From JAYZDP01 sp036337765 (GTDB taxonomy: Bacteria > Acidobacteriota > Thermoanaerobaculia > Multivoradales > Multivoraceae), in NCBI GenBank assembly GCA_036337765.1, contig JAYZDP010000069.1:1-14122 (forward strand): 14,122 bases of DNA, given 5' to 3'. The first letter of the stretch is position 1; every line of letters starts with the position of its first letter. This document shows, piece by piece, positions 6,985-13,408 of the stretch. Made by a program: the position numbers and the translations under genes. The notes under the pieces are model-generated. The model was given only the letters and a program-made list of their open reading frames with translations, searched no databases and was not told the origin of the DNA.

Positions 6985-8031
6985 CTAGACGGGATGCAGT
7001 CCCGGGAACTCGAGGCCGGTCTCCTCGTCCCAGCCCGCCATCAGGTTCAGGCACTGGACCGCGGTGCCGGCCGCGCCCTTCATGAGGTTGTCGAGCGCGC
7101 ACAACGCGACCACGCGGCCAGTTTCCTCGTCGAGTGCGAAGCCTACGTCGGCGAAGTTCGAGCCGGCGAGGATTTTAGGCTCGGGGACGCGGTAGATGCC
7201 GGTGCGCTCTTTGACGACACGCACGAAGGGCTCGTCGCGATATGTGTCGCGGTAGGCGCGCCACAGGTCCTTGTCTGTGACGCCGTCTTTGACGAAGACG
7301 TGGGCCGTAGCGAGGATGCCGCGGACCATCTCCACGGCAGTTGCGGAGAGGTGGATCTCGGGCGCGGTGTCGACGCCGCCCAGCGCTTGGGTCACCTCGG
7401 CGGTGTGGCGGTGGCCGGTCATGGCGTAGGAGCGGATCGACCCGGCGCGCTCGGGGTGGTGAGTGGCGTCGCTGGATCGGTTGCCTCCCTCCGACGATCC
7501 GACCTTGAGCTCGCAGAGGACGCCGCGGTCGCGGTCGACGAGGTCGGCCTCGAAGAGTGGGCGGATGGCCAGGTTCGTGGCGGTGGCGTTACAGCCGACC
7601 CCACTGACGTAGGTCGCCCCGACGATGGCCTCGCGGTTGAGCTCGGGTAGGCCATAGACGAAGCGCTCCAGCCACTCAGGCGCCTCGTGGGCCTTGCCGT
7701 ACCAGCGCTCGTACTCGGCGGTGTCGCGAAGGCGAAAGTCGGCAGACAGGTCGACGATCCGATCGGCGAGCTTCGCCAGCTCGTCGATGCGGCCCATCGC
7801 ACCGCCGTGGGGCAGCCCGACGAAGAGCACGTCGCAGGTCTCGAGATCGTCAATCGAGGAGAACTTCAGTTTCGTGGCGCCGCGCAGGTTGGGATGGGTG
7901 AAGTGAACGAACGAGTCGGAGAAGCGCTCGCTTGTGACTTGGGCCACCTCGACCTCGGGGTGGCTGAGAAGCAGGCGCAGCAGCTCGCCACCGGCGTAGC
8001 CCGAGGCGCCGATGATCGACACGTTCGTCAC
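6985..8031 (-). CDS. lysY: [LysW]-L-2-aminoadipate 6-phosphate reductase (LysY)
   Basis: A 348-residue ArgC-type NADP-dependent dehydrogenase. It reduces the acyl phosphate made by LysZ on LysW-bound AAA to the semialdehyde. GASGYAGGELLRLLLSHPE (8-26) is the dinucleotide-binding loop. VSGVGCNATATN contains the catalytic Cys147, replacing the GCYPTA of ArgC as usual in LysY. KVGSSEGG (176-183) and GHRHTAE with His207 and His209 complete the active site, and the C-terminal LDNLMKGAAGTAVQCLNLM is the standard ArgC/LysY tail. The GTG at 8031 overlaps the lysX stop as GTGA. The family's usual length is met, so the gene looks intact. It is the last gene of the main operon and converges on the mazF-like gene 15 bases away. 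ArgC of arginine synthesis is the alternative; the GCNATAT motif and the operon argue for LysY. Confidence 0.95.
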   Translation of the reverse strand: MTNVSIIGASGYAGGELLRLLLSHPEVEVAQVTSERFSDSFVHFTHPNLRGATKLKFSSIDDLETCDVLFVGLPHGGAMGRIDELAKLADRIVDLSADFRLRDTAEYERWYGKAHEAPEWLERFVYGLPELNREAIVGATYVSGVGCNATATNLAIRPLFEADLVDRDRGVLCELKVGSSEGGNRSSDATHHPERAGSIRSYAMTGHRHTAEVTQALGGVDTAPEIHLSATAVEMVRGILATAHVFVKDGVTDKDLWRAYRDTYRDEPFVRVVKERTGIYRVPEPKILAGSNFADVGFALDEETGRVVALCALDNLMKGAAGTAVQCLNLMAGWDEETGLEFPGLHPV

Positions 8032-8912
8032 GAGGCCTGCCTCTGCGCGATGTTCGATTCACCGACTTGAAGTACGTAGTCGACGATGCGCGCGGGAATG
8101 TCGACTCCGGTGGGCTGGATGCTGTTGCGGAACTCCATCGTGTAGTTGACCTCGAGCACGAGCAGGCCGCGCTCGGGATCCTCGACAAGGTCCACTGCGA
8201 CGACACCGCCGCCGACGGCCTCGGCGGCGCGCCGCGACAGTTCGGCGACCTCGTCGGTGACCGGGCAGTTCGAGGTCTCCGCGCCGCGTGCGGTGTTGGT
8301 GAGCCAGTGCGGAGAAGTCCGGTAGATCGCGCAGATGGTCTCACCGTCGATCACGAACGAGCGGATGTCGCGCAGCGGCTTGTCGATGTACTCCTGAATG
8401 TAGAAGACTCTGTGATGGTAGGTGCCGAGGATCTCTTTGTGCTCGAGCACCGCCTCGGCTGCGTCGCGATCGTTGATCTTCGACAGCAGCCGCCCCCACG
8501 AGCCCACCGCCGGCTTGAGCACGACCGGGTAGCCGATCTCCTCGATCGCCTCGATGGCACTCGGCGGTGTGTAGGCGACCACCGTTCGCGGTGTCTCCAC
8601 GCCGGCTTTCGCCAAGACCGACGAGGTCAGGAGCTTCGATCCGCACACGTCGCAGACGTAGGCCGTGTTGACCGTCTTGACCCCGTAGTCGTTGAGAATA
8701 CGCAGCGTCGCCGCGGCCCGGCCGTGGTTGATGCAGCGCTCCAGGATGACGTCGTAGTCTCCGAAGCGCTCGGCCGAGCTGGGGTCACGGCTCACGTCGA
8801 GTACGAGCTCGCGGTCGTCGATCAGATCGACGTCGACGCCGCGCGTCGAAAGCTCCTGCATGAGGAGCTTCTCCTCGACTCGCACCCGACTGTAGAGAAC
8901 ACCCACACGCAT
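8028..8912 (-). CDS. lysX: LysW--L-2-aminoadipate ligase (LysX)
   Basis: A 294-residue ATP-grasp ligase of the RimK/LysX group. It uses ATP to join the amino group of AAA to the C-terminal Glu of LysW, protecting the amino group for later steps. Landmarks are MRVGVLYSRVRVEEKLL at the N-terminus, VLKPAVGSWGRLLSKIND (131-148, ATP-binding loop), the IQEYI hinge (182-186), Asp241 and the LVLEVNYTMEFRNS segment with Glu254 and Asn256 for Mg2+. The ATG at 8912 is preceded by GGGGAGAG at the end of lysW, and only four bases separate the two genes. The frame is open far upstream, but that is antisense-free overlap with lysW and the dehydrogenase and has no family similarity. LysX enzymes can be AAA-specific or dual with Glu; the surrounding homocitrate-pathway genes support AAA. 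Confidence 0.95.
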   Translation of the reverse strand: MRVGVLYSRVRVEEKLLMQELSTRGVDVDLIDDRELVLDVSRDPSSAERFGDYDVILERCINHGRAAATLRILNDYGVKTVNTAYVCDVCGSKLLTSSVLAKAGVETPRTVVAYTPPSAIEAIEEIGYPVVLKPAVGSWGRLLSKINDRDAAEAVLEHKEILGTYHHRVFYIQEYIDKPLRDIRSFVIDGETICAIYRTSPHWLTNTARGAETSNCPVTDEVAELSRRAAEAVGGGVVAVDLVEDPERGLLVLEVNYTMEFRNSIQPTGVDIPARIVDYVLQVGESNIAQRQAS

Positions 8913-8916
8913 AGGG

Positions 8917-9102
8917 CTACTCTCCCCAGTCTTCTTCTTCTTCCGGTGCGAGCTCCAGCGCGAGCGGCTCGAGGCCCGTGACCTCCAGATCGGCACCGCA
9001 GTCGGCGCACTGCACGATCTCGGATGCCATGACCTCCTTGAGCTCGACGTCGCCGGCGCACTCGGGGCACTCGCAGGTGCCGGAAGTGGTCTCAAGAGAC
9101 AT
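8917..9102 (-). CDS. lysW: Amino-group carrier protein LysW
   Basis: A 61-residue acidic zinc-ribbon protein. Two Cys pairs (CPEC at 12-15 and CADC at 32-35) form the zinc site. The tail ELAPEEEEDWGE carries the EDWGE C-terminus diagnostic of the LysW/ArgW family. The terminal Glu61 is the point where LysX attaches AAA, and the acidic globular surface is recognised by LysX, LysZ and LysY through their basic patches. The ATG at 9102 lies inside the end of the dehydrogenase gene (11-base overlap). An extra Cys10 precedes the first pair. Stop to the lysX ATG is four bases. Among all genes here this one gives the firmest pathway assignment. Confidence 0.97.
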   Translation of the reverse strand: MSLETTSGTCECPECAGDVELKEVMASEIVQCADCGADLEVTGLEPLALELAPEEEEDWGE

Positions 9103-10147
9103 TTGCGGATTCCTGGTTGATGGCGGTTGGCTTTCCGATCCGCGAGCGGATCTCCGACAGGACCTCGGCGGTAGTCGCGCTTCCACCCAGATCGGGGGTG
9201 CGCGGACCGTCTTCGAGACACGAGACGGCGGCCTTCCTGAGAGCCTTTGCAGCGGGCGCCAGGCCATGATGCTCCAACAACATGGCTATGGCGCGCAGGG
9301 TGGCGATGGGGTTGGCGATGCCCTGGCCCGCGATGTCCGGCGCGCTGCCGTGAACCGGTTCGACCAGGATGTGATCCGGACCGACGTTGGCGCTGGCCAC
9401 CAGGCCGAGCCCGCCGACGAGCGCCGCAGCGGCGTCGGAGAGGATGTCGCCATAGAGGTTCGGCGCCACGATCACGTCGTAGCGCTCGGGCTCGCGGATC
9501 ATCCGATACAGCATCGAGTCGACCAGCTGTTCTTCGACTTCGATGTCGCCGTTGCGGGCCGCGACCTCGAGAGCGCACTCGCGGAATAGGCCGTCTGATA
9601 GGCGCAAGACGTTGGCTTTGTGGACCACGGTCACCAGGCCGCGGGCACCGGCGGCCTTGCGTACCCGAGCGGCGGCGAAGGCACGCTCGGCGATGCGGGT
9701 CGATGCGCCGCGGGTGATCACGCGCTCGGCGATCGCGGTGTCGCCCTCGATCCGCTCGCGGCCGCAATAGAGCCCCTCGGTGTTCTCGCGCACGACCAGG
9801 AAATCGACGTTCGGTCGGCTGGTGCCGAGCGGTACTGAGGAGACCGGCCGCAGGTTGGCATATAGGTCGAGCCCGCGGCGCATGGCGAGGATCGGGCTCG
9901 CGTAGCCCTCGACCGGGTCGCTGGGTGATTGAACCGCACCAAAGACGATGCCGTCGCACGCACGTGCACGCTCGAGGGTGGCGGCGGGCAACGCCTGGCC
10001 GTGTCCCTCGAAGGTGCCCCAACCGGCATCGAGCAGCTCGACCTTGACTGCGACGCCGAGATCCTCGAGCACCTCGACCGACATCGGAAGGAGCTCTCTT
10101 CCCACGCCGTCGCCAGGGATCACGGCGAGCCTCAGAGCCTCGCTCAC
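9092..10147 (-). CDS. Homoisocitrate dehydrogenase
   Basis: A 351-residue NAD(P)-dependent beta-decarboxylating dehydrogenase. It oxidises homoisocitrate to 2-oxoadipate, completing chain elongation of 2-oxoglutarate. Visible family features are AVIPGDGVGRE at the N-terminus, SPILAMRRGLDLYANLRP (substrate loop, closer to homoisocitrate/isocitrate than to isopropylmalate enzymes), VRENTEGLYCGRE, TVVHKANVLRLSDGLF with the catalytic Lys, APNLYGDILSDAAAALVGG with metal-binding Asp residues, and EPVHGSAPDIAGQGIANP for the cofactor. The GTG at 10147 overlaps the small-subunit stop as GTGA; the open frame further upstream overlaps that gene and lacks similarity. Its end overlaps lysW by 11 bases. 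Isopropylmalate dehydrogenase is the nearest alternative, but the operon and the RRGLDLYANLRP loop favour homoisocitrate. Confidence 0.93.
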   Translation of the reverse strand: MSEALRLAVIPGDGVGRELLPMSVEVLEDLGVAVKVELLDAGWGTFEGHGQALPAATLERARACDGIVFGAVQSPSDPVEGYASPILAMRRGLDLYANLRPVSSVPLGTSRPNVDFLVVRENTEGLYCGRERIEGDTAIAERVITRGASTRIAERAFAAARVRKAAGARGLVTVVHKANVLRLSDGLFRECALEVAARNGDIEVEEQLVDSMLYRMIREPERYDVIVAPNLYGDILSDAAAALVGGLGLVASANVGPDHILVEPVHGSAPDIAGQGIANPIATLRAIAMLLEHHGLAPAAKALRKAAVSCLEDGPRTPDLGGSATTAEVLSEIRSRIGKPTAINQESANVS

Positions 10148-10641
10148 GACGCCAGCCTTTCTTTGGCCCAGGCGACCAGGCCACCGGCCTCGAGTATGCG
10201 CACTAAGGACTCGCCCACCGGCGGGAACGGGAACTGTCCCCTGTCGCAGCGCACGACGCACGCATCGAGATCGACCGAGATCGTCTCTCCTGCCTGGATC
10301 GCCTCCACCGCCTCTGAGCACGCCACCGCGGCGAGGCCGTTGTTGATGGCGTTTCGGTAGAAGATTCGCCCGAAGCTCTTAGCCACCACCGCGGAGACGC
10401 CGTTATAGACCAGGCACGTCGCCGCCTGCTCGCGGCTCGATCCGCAGCCCCAGTTGTTGCCCGCGACGATGATGTCTCCCGGCTCGACCCCGCAGACGAA
10501 AGCCGGATCGAGGTCTTCGAGGGCGTGGGGAGCGATCTCCTCGGGAGTGCGCAAGGTGTAGGTGTACTTGCCAGGGAAGATGACATCGGTGTTGACGTCG
10601 TCGCCGTACTTCCACACGCGGCCCTGGCGCAGCGGGCTCAC
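10144..10641 (-). CDS. Homoaconitase small subunit (swivel domain, LeuD-like)
   Basis: A 165-residue swivel-domain protein that completes the active site of the large subunit. The heterodimer isomerises homocitrate through homoaconitate to homoisocitrate. Landmarks are VNTDVIFPGKYT, the loop TLRTPEEIAPHALED, GDIIVAGNNWGCGSSREQA and AKSFGRIFYRNAINNG. In archaeal enzymes the corresponding loop reads YLRT in homoaconitase and YLVM in isopropylmalate isomerase. The Arg in TLRT here therefore supports homoaconitase, though the leading Tyr is not kept in register. The GTG at 10641 overlaps the large-subunit stop as GTGA, fitting co-translation of the two subunits, and the 3' end overlaps the dehydrogenase start in the same way. 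Isopropylmalate isomerase small subunit is the alternative. Confidence 0.92.
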   Translation of the reverse strand: MSPLRQGRVWKYGDDVNTDVIFPGKYTYTLRTPEEIAPHALEDLDPAFVCGVEPGDIIVAGNNWGCGSSREQAATCLVYNGVSAVVAKSFGRIFYRNAINNGLAAVACSEAVEAIQAGETISVDLDACVVRCDRGQFPFPPVGESLVRILEAGGLVAWAKERLAS

Positions 10642-11945
10642 GCCATCACCTCCTCTGGCGAGGCAATGCGCCCGAGCACCGCGCTGGCCGCGACGACGGC
10701 AGGCGAGGCGAGGTAGATCTCGGCATCAGGAGTCCCCATGCGGCCGCGGAAGTTGCGGTTGGCGCTCGAGATGCAGACCTCGCCGGGTGCAAGCACGCCG
10801 AGATGGTTGCCCATGCACGGCCCGCATCCGGGCGTGCCAAACACCGCTCCGGCCTGCATCAGATCCTGTACCCAGCCGCGCGCGAGGGCCTCGCCGAGCA
10901 CTTGGCTCGAGGCGGGGATGATGAGCAGCCGTGTCCTGCTGGCAATGTGTCTTCCTACCAGAACTCGGTGGACTTGCTCGATGTCCTCGGCTCTGCCGTT
11001 GGTGCAGGTGCCGATGAAGGCCTGGTCGACGTGGATGTGGCTGAGCTCGGAAACGGCACGGGTGTTATCGACCCGGTGCGGGCAGGCGACCTGCACCTGG
11101 ACCTGTGACAGGTCGATGGAGTGCGAGGCGGCGTAGGCGGCGTCCGGATCCGGGTAGATGGCACCGGCGGCCAGGCCGCTCGTCTCAGCCGCAGCGTCCG
11201 TGCCAGCGCGCGCCGCGAGTCGCTCGCCGAGATACCGGAACACCGCCTCGTCGGGCTCGAGGTAGGAGTTCTTGGCTCCCATTTCGGCCATCATGTTGGC
11301 CAGGGCCATCCGGCTCTCGAGGCTCAGTGTCACCAGGCCCGGACCGGCGAACTCGACCGATCGGTAGAGCGCCCCGTCCTGGCCCAGGGCGCCGATGAGG
11401 TGCAGAGCCAGGTCCTTGGATGTAACCCATGACCCGAGCTCGCCCTCCAGCTCGACTCGCAGCGACTCGGGAACGCGCATCCACAGCTCGCCTGTCGCCC
11501 ACAGCACCGCCATCTCGCTGCGGCCGACCCCCGCGCCGAGGCTTCCCATCCAGCCGAAGTGAGGGGTGTGGCTGTCGGCGCCGAGGATCAGCTGCCCGGG
11601 GCGGACGAGCACCTCCTCGCTCAGTACCTGGTGGCAGATGCCGCGCCCGATCTCGAAGAAACTGGCGATTCCCTGCTCGGCTACGAACTCGCGGATCTCG
11701 GCGTGATTCTGCGCGTGGCGCGCGGTGGGCGCCGGCACCGCGTGATCCAGGGTGATGGCCATCCGGTCGGGGATGGCGAGTCGCTCCTGGCCCAGCTCCT
11801 GCCAGATTGCGCGGATCGCCGCCGAGTTGTCGTGGCTCAAGGCCACGTCGGGGCGTGCGTCCACGATCTGGCCAATCTCGGTCGACTCGAGGCCCGCCGC
11901 TCTCGCCAGTACCTTCTGAGCGAAGGTCTGTGGGGAGCCGGGCAC
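10638..11945 (-). CDS. Homoaconitase large subunit (4Fe-4S, LeuC-like)
   Basis: A 435-residue aconitase-superfamily catalytic subunit of the short LeuC/HacA type. It binds the [4Fe-4S] cluster that activates the substrate hydroxyl; the three ligands are Cys314 (IGTCTNGR), Cys374 and Cys377 (TPGCGPCMG). Other signatures are MAITLDHAVPAP, LILGADSHTPHFGWMGSLGAGVGRSE and ISSANRNFRGRMGTPDAEIYLASP with the substrate-binding Arg residues. It starts with GTG at 11945, directly after the homocitrate synthase stop with no base between, and a GGAGGAGG lies upstream inside that gene's end. The stop overlaps the small-subunit GTG. The assignment to homoaconitase rather than isopropylmalate isomerase rests on the operon and the paired small subunit. 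Confidence 0.93.
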   Translation of the reverse strand: MPGSPQTFAQKVLARAAGLESTEIGQIVDARPDVALSHDNSAAIRAIWQELGQERLAIPDRMAITLDHAVPAPTARHAQNHAEIREFVAEQGIASFFEIGRGICHQVLSEEVLVRPGQLILGADSHTPHFGWMGSLGAGVGRSEMAVLWATGELWMRVPESLRVELEGELGSWVTSKDLALHLIGALGQDGALYRSVEFAGPGLVTLSLESRMALANMMAEMGAKNSYLEPDEAVFRYLGERLAARAGTDAAAETSGLAAGAIYPDPDAAYAASHSIDLSQVQVQVACPHRVDNTRAVSELSHIHVDQAFIGTCTNGRAEDIEQVHRVLVGRHIASRTRLLIIPASSQVLGEALARGWVQDLMQAGAVFGTPGCGPCMGNHLGVLAPGEVCISSANRNFRGRMGTPDAEIYLASPAVVAASAVLGRIASPEEVMA

Positions 11946-13100
11946 CTACCCCACCTCCTCCGTGACTGTCGTCAACATACGGCGATTGCGCAGCAGGTGG
12001 TCGACGTCGTCGAGCGTCAGCTCGCGCTCGTCGGCGAGCGACTTGATGCGCGAGGTCAGCTCCTTGATGACATCGTCGGAGAGTTCGAGATCGAGCTGCT
12101 CGGCGCGGTCTTTGATCGCGTTCCAGCCCGTGAGGCGATGGGCGACGTGGATGTAGCGGCCGAGGCCGAAGTCTTCCGGATCGAGGATCTCGTAGGTCGA
12201 TGGGTTGTTTAGCATCGCCTTGGCGTGGATACCCGCCTTGTGGGTGAAGGCGGTGTAGCCGGTGATGTAGTTGTTGAAGGGCACGTCGACCTTCACCCGC
12301 GCGGCGACGAAGTTGTCGATCTCGCGCAGCAGCTGCAGGTTGTACTTCCTTCGCACCGCGTCGGCGTTGTGGGCGTACATGCGCGCGATGAAGCCGCCGA
12401 GCGGTGTGATGCCGTTGCGCTCGCCTATGCCGAGCACCGAGGTGTCGACGTGCGTCGCACCGGCCTCTAAGGCGCAGAAAGCGTTGGCGATGGCACAGCC
12501 GGTGTCGTTGTGGCCGTGAAACTCGATGTCGCAGTGCACCACCCGGCGCAGGGTGCGCACGGTGTCGAAGACCTGGCGCGGATCGGCGACCCCGACGGTG
12601 TCGGCGATGCCGACCCGATCAACGCCGATCTTGTCGACGGCCCGATAGACACTGAGTAGATCGACCAGGTCGCTGCGAAACGAGTCTTCGGAAGAGAAGC
12701 GCACCTCGAGCCCCTCGGCCTTGATGTACTGCACCACCTCGATGGCCGCCTCGATGATCTCTGGGATCTCCTTGCCGTGCGAGAACTCACGCAGCAGGCT
12801 CGAGGTGCCAAAGAGAACGTCCAATCCGTCGACTCCCGTCTCGACAGCCAGGCGCGCGTCGCTCAGGGTGCAGCGGGTGTGGGTGAGGATCTTCGTTCTC
12901 AGCCCGAGCTTGGCGATCGCCTCACAATCGGTGCGACTGCCCGGGCTCGCTGCCGGCGAGGTGACCTCCAGGTACTCGACGCCGAACTCGTCGAGCATGG
13001 TCGCGATCTCGACCTTCTGGTCGGTCTCGAAGAAGGCGTTGGCGAATTGCTCCCCCTCGCGGAGAGTCGATTCGATGATGGCGAAGTTGTCGAGTCCCAT
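11946..13100 (-). CDS. Homocitrate synthase
   Basis: A 384-residue DRE-TIM metallolyase that condenses 2-oxoglutarate with acetyl-CoA, the committed and normally lysine-inhibited step of the AAA pathway. IIESTLREGEQF (8-19) contains the catalytic Arg14 and the metal Glu15. EFHGHNDTGCAIANAF (193-208) supplies the two metal-binding histidines, 195 and 197. GIGERNGITPLGGF and TAFTHKAGIHAKA (about 283-295) are typical of homocitrate and related synthases. At 384 residues it lacks the long C-terminal regulatory domain of isopropylmalate synthase. The ATG at 13100 has AGGA about nine bases upstream; an in-frame extension to 13157 runs back through the terminator hairpin and is rejected. It is the first gene of the operon, behind a leader with a lysine-rich ORF and a terminator. 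NifV is biochemically similar, but no nif genes are present. Confidence 0.94.
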   Translation of the reverse strand: MGLDNFAIIESTLREGEQFANAFFETDQKVEIATMLDEFGVEYLEVTSPAASPGSRTDCEAIAKLGLRTKILTHTRCTLSDARLAVETGVDGLDVLFGTSSLLREFSHGKEIPEIIEAAIEVVQYIKAEGLEVRFSSEDSFRSDLVDLLSVYRAVDKIGVDRVGIADTVGVADPRQVFDTVRTLRRVVHCDIEFHGHNDTGCAIANAFCALEAGATHVDTSVLGIGERNGITPLGGFIARMYAHNADAVRRKYNLQLLREIDNFVAARVKVDVPFNNYITGYTAFTHKAGIHAKAMLNNPSTYEILDPEDFGLGRYIHVAHRLTGWNAIKDRAEQLDLELSDDVIKELTSRIKSLADERELTLDDVDHLLRNRRMLTTVTEEVG

Positions 13101-13141
13101 GGCTGGTCGTCCTGTCTGGTGGCGGCGCTCTTCCCTACAAG

Positions 13142-13176
13142 AAAAAAACCGGCGCATCCTCTGGATGGCCGGTTTT
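13142..13176 (-). terminator. Intrinsic terminator in the operon leader (attenuator)
   Basis: On the minus strand, AAAACCGGC pairs with GCCGGTTTT (9 bp). Inside this, CATCC pairs with GGATG (5 bp) around an AGA triloop, with one bulged C. The stem runs straight into seven T residues (13148-13142). This is an unusually clean rho-independent terminator, placed 41 bases before the homocitrate synthase ATG and after the leader ORF. A terminator in front of the first gene of its own operon is expected only if it is conditional. Read on the plus strand it has just four T residues and is weaker. Confidence 0.85.
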
Positions 13177-13220
13177 CCTAGGTCGCTGTCGGTGGGGAAA
13201 CTCTGCTCATCCAGACGATG
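13160..13220 (-). promoter_or_regulatory. Antiterminator pairing segments of the lysine attenuator
   Basis: On the minus strand TCTGGATG (13215-13208) is perfectly complementary to CATCCAGA (13167-13160), which is the upper 5' arm and loop of the terminator. A second helix, TTTCC (13200-13196) with GGAAA (13178-13174), would nest inside it and occupy the base of the terminator 5' arm. CATC (13220-13217) can alternatively pair with GATG (13211-13208), giving a competing pause-type hairpin. The leader ORF stop (13209-13207) lies in the first antiterminator strand, so a ribosome there would block pairing and allow termination. Confidence 0.7.
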
Positions 13221-13281
13221 TGTCTGAACGCTTCTTGAGCCCCCGCTTCTTGAGTACGGTCAAAGTTCGAGCGATTCGCAT
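13207..13281 (-). CDS. Lysine-rich leader peptide (attenuator leader ORF)
   Basis: A 24-codon ORF begins at ATG 13281 and ends with TGA at 13209-13207. Its centre is a tandem five-codon repeat, LKKRG then LKKRS, giving four AAG lysine codons (13251-13246 and 13236-13231) within nine codons. The ATG is 11 bases after the predicted -10 box, so the transcript would have almost no 5' leader and translation would be essentially leaderless; there is no Shine-Dalgarno sequence. It is followed by an antiterminator/terminator pair and then the lysine biosynthesis operon. Expected function is regulatory: ribosomes stalling at the Lys codons when charged lysyl-tRNA is scarce would allow read-through. 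The peptide product itself probably has no role. Translation is not proven from sequence, but the position, Lys content and RNA structure agree. Confidence 0.75.
   Translation of the reverse strand: MRIARTLTVLKKRGLKKRSDTSSG
13229..13254 (-). repeat. Tandem direct repeat encoding LKKR twice
   Basis: The 11-base sequence CTCAAGAAGCG occurs at 13254-13244 and again at 13239-13229 on the minus strand, with a four-G spacer, giving a 15-base (five-codon) period. It lies inside the leader ORF and doubles the number of lysine codons. A small tandem duplication during evolution of the leader is the simplest explanation. Confidence 0.9.
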
Positions 13282-13292
13282 TTGGAGGCGGA

Positions 13293-13321
13293 ATGCTACG
13301 AGTGCACTCACGAGGTGTCAA
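13293..13321 (-). promoter_or_regulatory. Promoter of the lysine operon leader
   Basis: On the minus strand a perfect -35 TTGACA (13321-13316) is separated by exactly 17 bases from TAGCAT (13298-13293, four of six matches to TATAAT). Transcription would start near 13286, only about five bases before the leader-peptide ATG at 13281. The leader transcript up to the end of the terminator would be about 145 bases. Confidence 0.7.
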
Positions 13322-13359
13322 GGCACGGGCGGACCGGTGCCGAAACGTCCTCTGTTTCG
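13322..13359. promoter_or_regulatory. Two adjacent inverted repeats in the divergent regulatory region
   Basis: GGCAC (13322-13326) and GTGCC (13337-13341) form one inverted repeat with a 10-base spacer; it starts immediately upstream of the lysine promoter -35. CGAAAC (13341-13346) and GTTTCG (13354-13359) form a second, perfect six-base repeat with a seven-base spacer. This second repeat lies about 20 bases from the -35 boxes of both divergent promoters. Such placement suits a transcription factor operator, but no factor can be named. Confidence 0.4.
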
Positions 13360-13379
13360 CTGATGGTATTGCGACAAAG

Positions 13380-13408
13380 TTGCGGTTCTCGACTTCGGCA
13401 GCTACACT
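13380..13408 (+). promoter_or_regulatory. Candidate promoter for the NifA-like regulator
   Basis: TTGCGG (13380-13385) and TACACT (13403-13408) are spaced by 17 bases, and the predicted transcript would start about 25 bases before the ATG at 13440. The -35 match is only three of six, so this is tentative. No sigma-54 -24/-12 element is apparent in this interval. Confidence 0.35.

Noticed and set aside
8028..10184. A single open frame of 718 codons on the minus strand suggesting a very large LysX fusion protein
   Set aside because: Only the last 294 codons match LysX. The upstream part is Arg/Pro-rich out-of-frame reading of the dehydrogenase and lysW, which are both clearly intact in other frames.
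6985..13100. Reading the cluster as leucine (LeuA/C/D/B) plus arginine (ArgC/ArgB) biosynthesis
   Set aside because: A true LysW with an EDWGE tail, LysX and the short homocitrate synthase define the AAA lysine route. The Lys-rich leader fits as well.
13101..13292. A lysine riboswitch (L box) in the operon leader
   Set aside because: The leader is only about 145 bases up to the terminator and is largely occupied by the Lys-codon ORF. I see no five-helix L-box aptamer, and attenuation by translation explains the parts better.
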